From positions 1-64,000 of the forward strand of contig NZ_VDCS01000006.1 of the NCBI RefSeq assembly GCF_006265225.1: a stretch of DNA of 64,000 nucleotides. The letters run 5' to 3'. The position numbers and the translations under genes are program-made. The notes beneath the pieces are model-generated. The model was not told where the DNA came from. It saw only the letters and a program-made list of their open reading frames with translations, and made no database searches. Positions 62,023 through 64,000 of the stretch are shown in pieces (within the stretch, counting starts at the first letter, position 1; every line of letters starts with the position of its first letter). The DNA comes from Allotamlana fucoidanivorans (GTDB lineage Bacteria > Bacteroidota > Bacteroidia > Flavobacteriales > Flavobacteriaceae).

Positions 62023-62106
62023 CGGAGAGACCGGGACTCGAACCCGGGCAGCACTTACGCGCTGACAGATTAGCAATCTGCTCCATTACCACTCTGGCAC
62101 CTCTCC
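62023..62106 (-). tRNA. tRNA-Ser (anticodon GCT)
   Basis: Minus-strand cloverleaf with acceptor GGAGAG.../...CTCTCC and discriminator G. The anticodon arm CAGATTGCTAATCTG gives anticodon GCT, and a long variable arm (GCGCGTAAGTGC) marks the serine type. T-arm has GGTTCGAGTCC. 84 nt, upstream of tRNA-Pro in the same transcript, 18 nt apart. Confidence 0.95.
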
Positions 62107-62201
62107 TAATTCTTATTAAGAACATTGCAATAAAATTGCGGTTGCAAATGTAACTTAAACACTGAAAGCACGCAACTATTTTAATTACTTTTTTATAAAT
62201 T

Positions 62202-64000
62202 TTATTCAGGATATTCTATTCGTAAATGATAAATATTTGCAAGCTTGTGTTTTAGCACTTTTTTTATAGATTGAATTTCTTTAAACGTGATATTTGCATT
62301 TAAAAATTGTCCCTCTTCAATCTGTTTATTTATTATATTTTCTACAAATGCCTCTATTTTAGTTGACGTGGGTTCTTTTAAACTTTTTGACGCCGCTTCT
62401 ATACTATCACACATCATTAAAATGGCAGTTTCTTTACTAAAAGGTTTTGGTCCTGGGTAACAAAAATCTACTTTATCTATTTCCAAATCTGGGAAACTCT
62501 TTTTTTCCTTCATGTAAAAATAATATACCATACTAGTACCATGGTGTGTCCTAATAAAATCAATAACCCGATCAGGTAAATTATATTTTTTTGACATTTC
62601 TATACCGTTGATCACATGATCTATAATAATTTTTGCACTCTCTTTAGAAGACAACTCGTCATGTGGATTTATGCCCGTTGATTGATTTTCGGTAAAAAAA
62701 GTAGGGTTCTTCATTTTTCCAATGTCATGATATAAGGCACCAACCCTTACCAGCATGGCGTTAGCTCCTATTTCATTTGCTGATGCCTCAGCCAAATTAG
62801 CAACATTTAAAGAATGATGAAAAGTCCCTGGAGCTTTGTTAGCTAATTCTTTTAAAAGTTTTGTATTAGTATCAGAGAGCTCTAAAAGTGATACATCAGA
62901 AACCAATCCGAACAATTTTTCATAAACATAAATAAGAGGCTGCACAAACAAAGTGGCTAGACCGCATAAAATAAACCAAATAAATGTTTCCCATTTTAAA
63001 GTGTCAACACTTCCTTCGTGAATAACAAAAAAAGCAAAATAAGCAATAATATAAATAAGTGTTATTTGACCAACAGATATAAATAAATTTGCTCTTTTAT
63101 AAAGCTCAGAAACCGTCAAAATAGTTACAATACCTGCTATAATTTGAAGAAACATATATTCATAACTATTAGGGACTATAAAACCAATTAGTAATACAGT
63201 TAATACATGCGAAAACAAACCAAGTCTAGCATCAAAAAACGCCTTAAAGACAAGCGGCAAGATACATATTGGAACTATATAAATGTATTTTGAGTTGTAA
63301 TTGACCACCAAGGTTGTAATAAAAACAACTAGCGAAATATTAAAGAAAATAAAGGTAACTTTGGTGTTATCCTCAAACACTTCAAACCTGTATTTTCTTA
63401 AAAATAAGAGCAACATTAACAACGCTAAGGAAACAAGAAGCGTGTATGCTAAAATAACCCAATTGTAATTGGTTTTGTTCCAAACTTGTGATTCATACTC
63501 TGATTGTAAAGATTTTAAACTCTGGTATTTGTCACCCTCAACCACTTCTCCTTTTGACACAATAAGCGTTCCTTTAGCTATACTGCCTCTTGTATAAGCA
63601 ATTTTACCTAAATCTTCCTGTATAACTTTGTCTGTAAACGCTTTATTTAACGTAAGATTGGGATGAAGTAGATCATAAAACAAGGCAACAAAACTTGTTT
63701 TAAACTTAGATAGTTCATGTTCTAATAAAACCCTATTTATTTTTAAGGTAATAGCTTCTTGTGACACTAAATCAGAATAAAACCCTTCACTAATTTTCTC
63801 TCTACCTTTTAGTATTTCAACGACTCTATCATCCTTATAATCATATTTTTCATCTAAAACACCAAATTGATATAATTCCTCTATCAAGGCTTTACCTGTT
63901 TCTTCAAGTTTTACTTTTATTTTCTTAGGAATTGAATCTGGAAATGAATCATCAAAATGCGCATCAAAATCTGAAACAATTTTAGGTAAAATCAACTCAT
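62202..64000 (-). CDS. 7TM-HD phosphohydrolase, PgpH-like (5' end cut by window)
   Basis: About 599 residues are visible; the frame is open to the window edge, so the N-terminus (first membrane helix and start of the extracellular domain) is missing. An extracellular 7TM-HD part is followed by about seven membrane helices (VILAYTLLVSLALLMLLLF onward) and a cytoplasmic HD domain with FHHSLNVANLAE, GALYHDIGKM (HD pair), NPHDELS, HHGTS and MMCDSIEAASKSL. This is the PgpH family, whose studied members hydrolyse cyclic di-AMP. It is a conserved housekeeping gene and marks the chromosomal side of the boundary. Confidence 0.92.
   Translation of the reverse strand, partial: ELILPKIVSDFDAHFDDSFPDSIPKKIKVKLEETGKALIEELYQFGVLDEKYDYKDDRVVEILKGREKISEGFYSDLVSQEAITLKINRVLLEHELSKFKTSFVALFYDLLHPNLTLNKAFTDKVIQEDLGKIAYTRGSIAKGTLIVSKGEVVEGDKYQSLKSLQSEYESQVWNKTNYNWVILAYTLLVSLALLMLLLFLRKYRFEVFEDNTKVTFIFFNISLVVFITTLVVNYNSKYIYIVPICILPLVFKAFFDARLGLFSHVLTVLLIGFIVPNSYEYMFLQIIAGIVTILTVSELYKRANLFISVGQITLIYIIAYFAFFVIHEGSVDTLKWETFIWFILCGLATLFVQPLIYVYEKLFGLVSDVSLLELSDTNTKLLKELANKAPGTFHHSLNVANLAEASANEIGANAMLVRVGALYHDIGKMKNPTFFTENQSTGINPHDELSSKESAKIIIDHVINGIEMSKKYNLPDRVIDFIRTHHGTSMVYYFYMKEKKSFPDLEIDKVDFCYPGPKPFSKETAILMMCDSIEAASKSLKEPTSTKIEAFVENIINKQIEEGQFLNANITFKEIQSIKKVLKHKLANIYHLRIEYPE

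Noticed and set aside
61930-62106. Search for a second att copy of the tRNA-Pro or tRNA-Ser 3' end inside the window
   Set aside because: No second copy of either tRNA 3' segment was noticed by eye elsewhere in the 64 kb; the other end of the element, if any, is outside.
61935-62153. Plus-strand ORF of 72 residues (MAGFEPATSASQ...)
   Set aside because: It is the antisense translation of the tRNA-Pro and tRNA-Ser genes, a well-known false protein; the tRNA folds are clear.
1-64000. CRISPR arrays, rRNA genes, prophage structural genes
   Set aside because: No regularly spaced long repeats, no rRNA core sequence and no phage structural proteins were seen.

Overview
The window is low-GC DNA from a marine-type Flavobacteriaceae bacterium (Bacteroidota). 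The evidence is a SusC/SusD pair, four proteins with Por-secretion (type IX) sorting domains, many sulfatases, flavobacterial -7 boxes (TAnnTTTG) and a typical flavobacterial 7TM-HD protein. Genus and species cannot be named from the sequence. About 57 kb is one polysaccharide utilization locus (PUL), almost entirely on the minus strand, with a single divergent regulator at its right end.

Layout, right to left in the direction of transcription. Unit 1 (57239 to 45534): SusC, SusD, a DUF3823-like surface lipoprotein, a GH99-like enzyme, a GH92, an alkaline phosphatase and a calcineurin-like phosphoesterase. Unit 2 (45301 to 31273): GH92, GH99-like, sulfatase, GH92, an EEP-fold phosphoesterase, a type IX-secreted GH99-like enzyme and a GH2. 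Unit 3 (31038 to 29020): a type IX-secreted protein sharing the C-terminal half of that GH99-like enzyme. Unit 4 (28791 to 24461): GH3 and a GH36/raffinose-synthase-like enzyme. Unit 5 (24262 to 19038): ManA, a tandem 3-keto-disaccharide hydrolase (DUF1080) and two Tat-exported Gfo/Idh/MocA oxidoreductases. Unit 6 (18823 to 10222): two sulfatases, a beta-helix protein, a GH92 with Gln in place of the general acid, a TIM-barrel isomerase-like protein and an SMP-30-like propeller. Unit 7 (10094 to 4744): a giant type IX-secreted c-type cytochrome/LamG protein and an FnIII lipoprotein. Unit 8 (4548 to 2272): sugar MFS permease and ROK kinase. Unit 9 (2027 to 1023): a small type IX-secreted protein.

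Function: four GH92, three GH99-like enzymes, ManA and a ROK kinase point to an alpha-mannan or mannose-rich glycan. Three sulfatases, three phosphoester hydrolases and the Gln-variant GH92 suggest a glycan carrying sulfate and mannosyl-phosphate groups. Released mannose would enter by the MFS permease, be phosphorylated by the ROK kinase and be isomerised to fructose-6-phosphate by ManA. A 3-keto oxidation cassette offers a second way of breaking glycosidic bonds.

The most striking signal is regulatory. Eight transcription units carry, 10-11 bp upstream of a -7-like box, an array of about five TTAAT-type words spaced 11 bp apart. The divergent regulator (57546-60086) is an unusual one-piece membrane protein: periplasmic LamG-like and Kelch-like sensor, one membrane helix, and a cytoplasmic SARP/OmpR-type winged helix with a BTAD-like tail. 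Proteins of that DNA-binding class typically bind 11-bp direct repeats, so the arrays are probably its operators.

Edges: the left edge has an IS256-type transposase remnant and a decayed GH5. The right edge has a UPF0158-like pseudogene and a frameshifted tyrosine recombinase beside tRNA-Pro and tRNA-Ser genes, followed by a chromosomal 7TM-HD (PgpH-like) gene cut by the window end. This looks like the scar of an integrative element at a tRNA.
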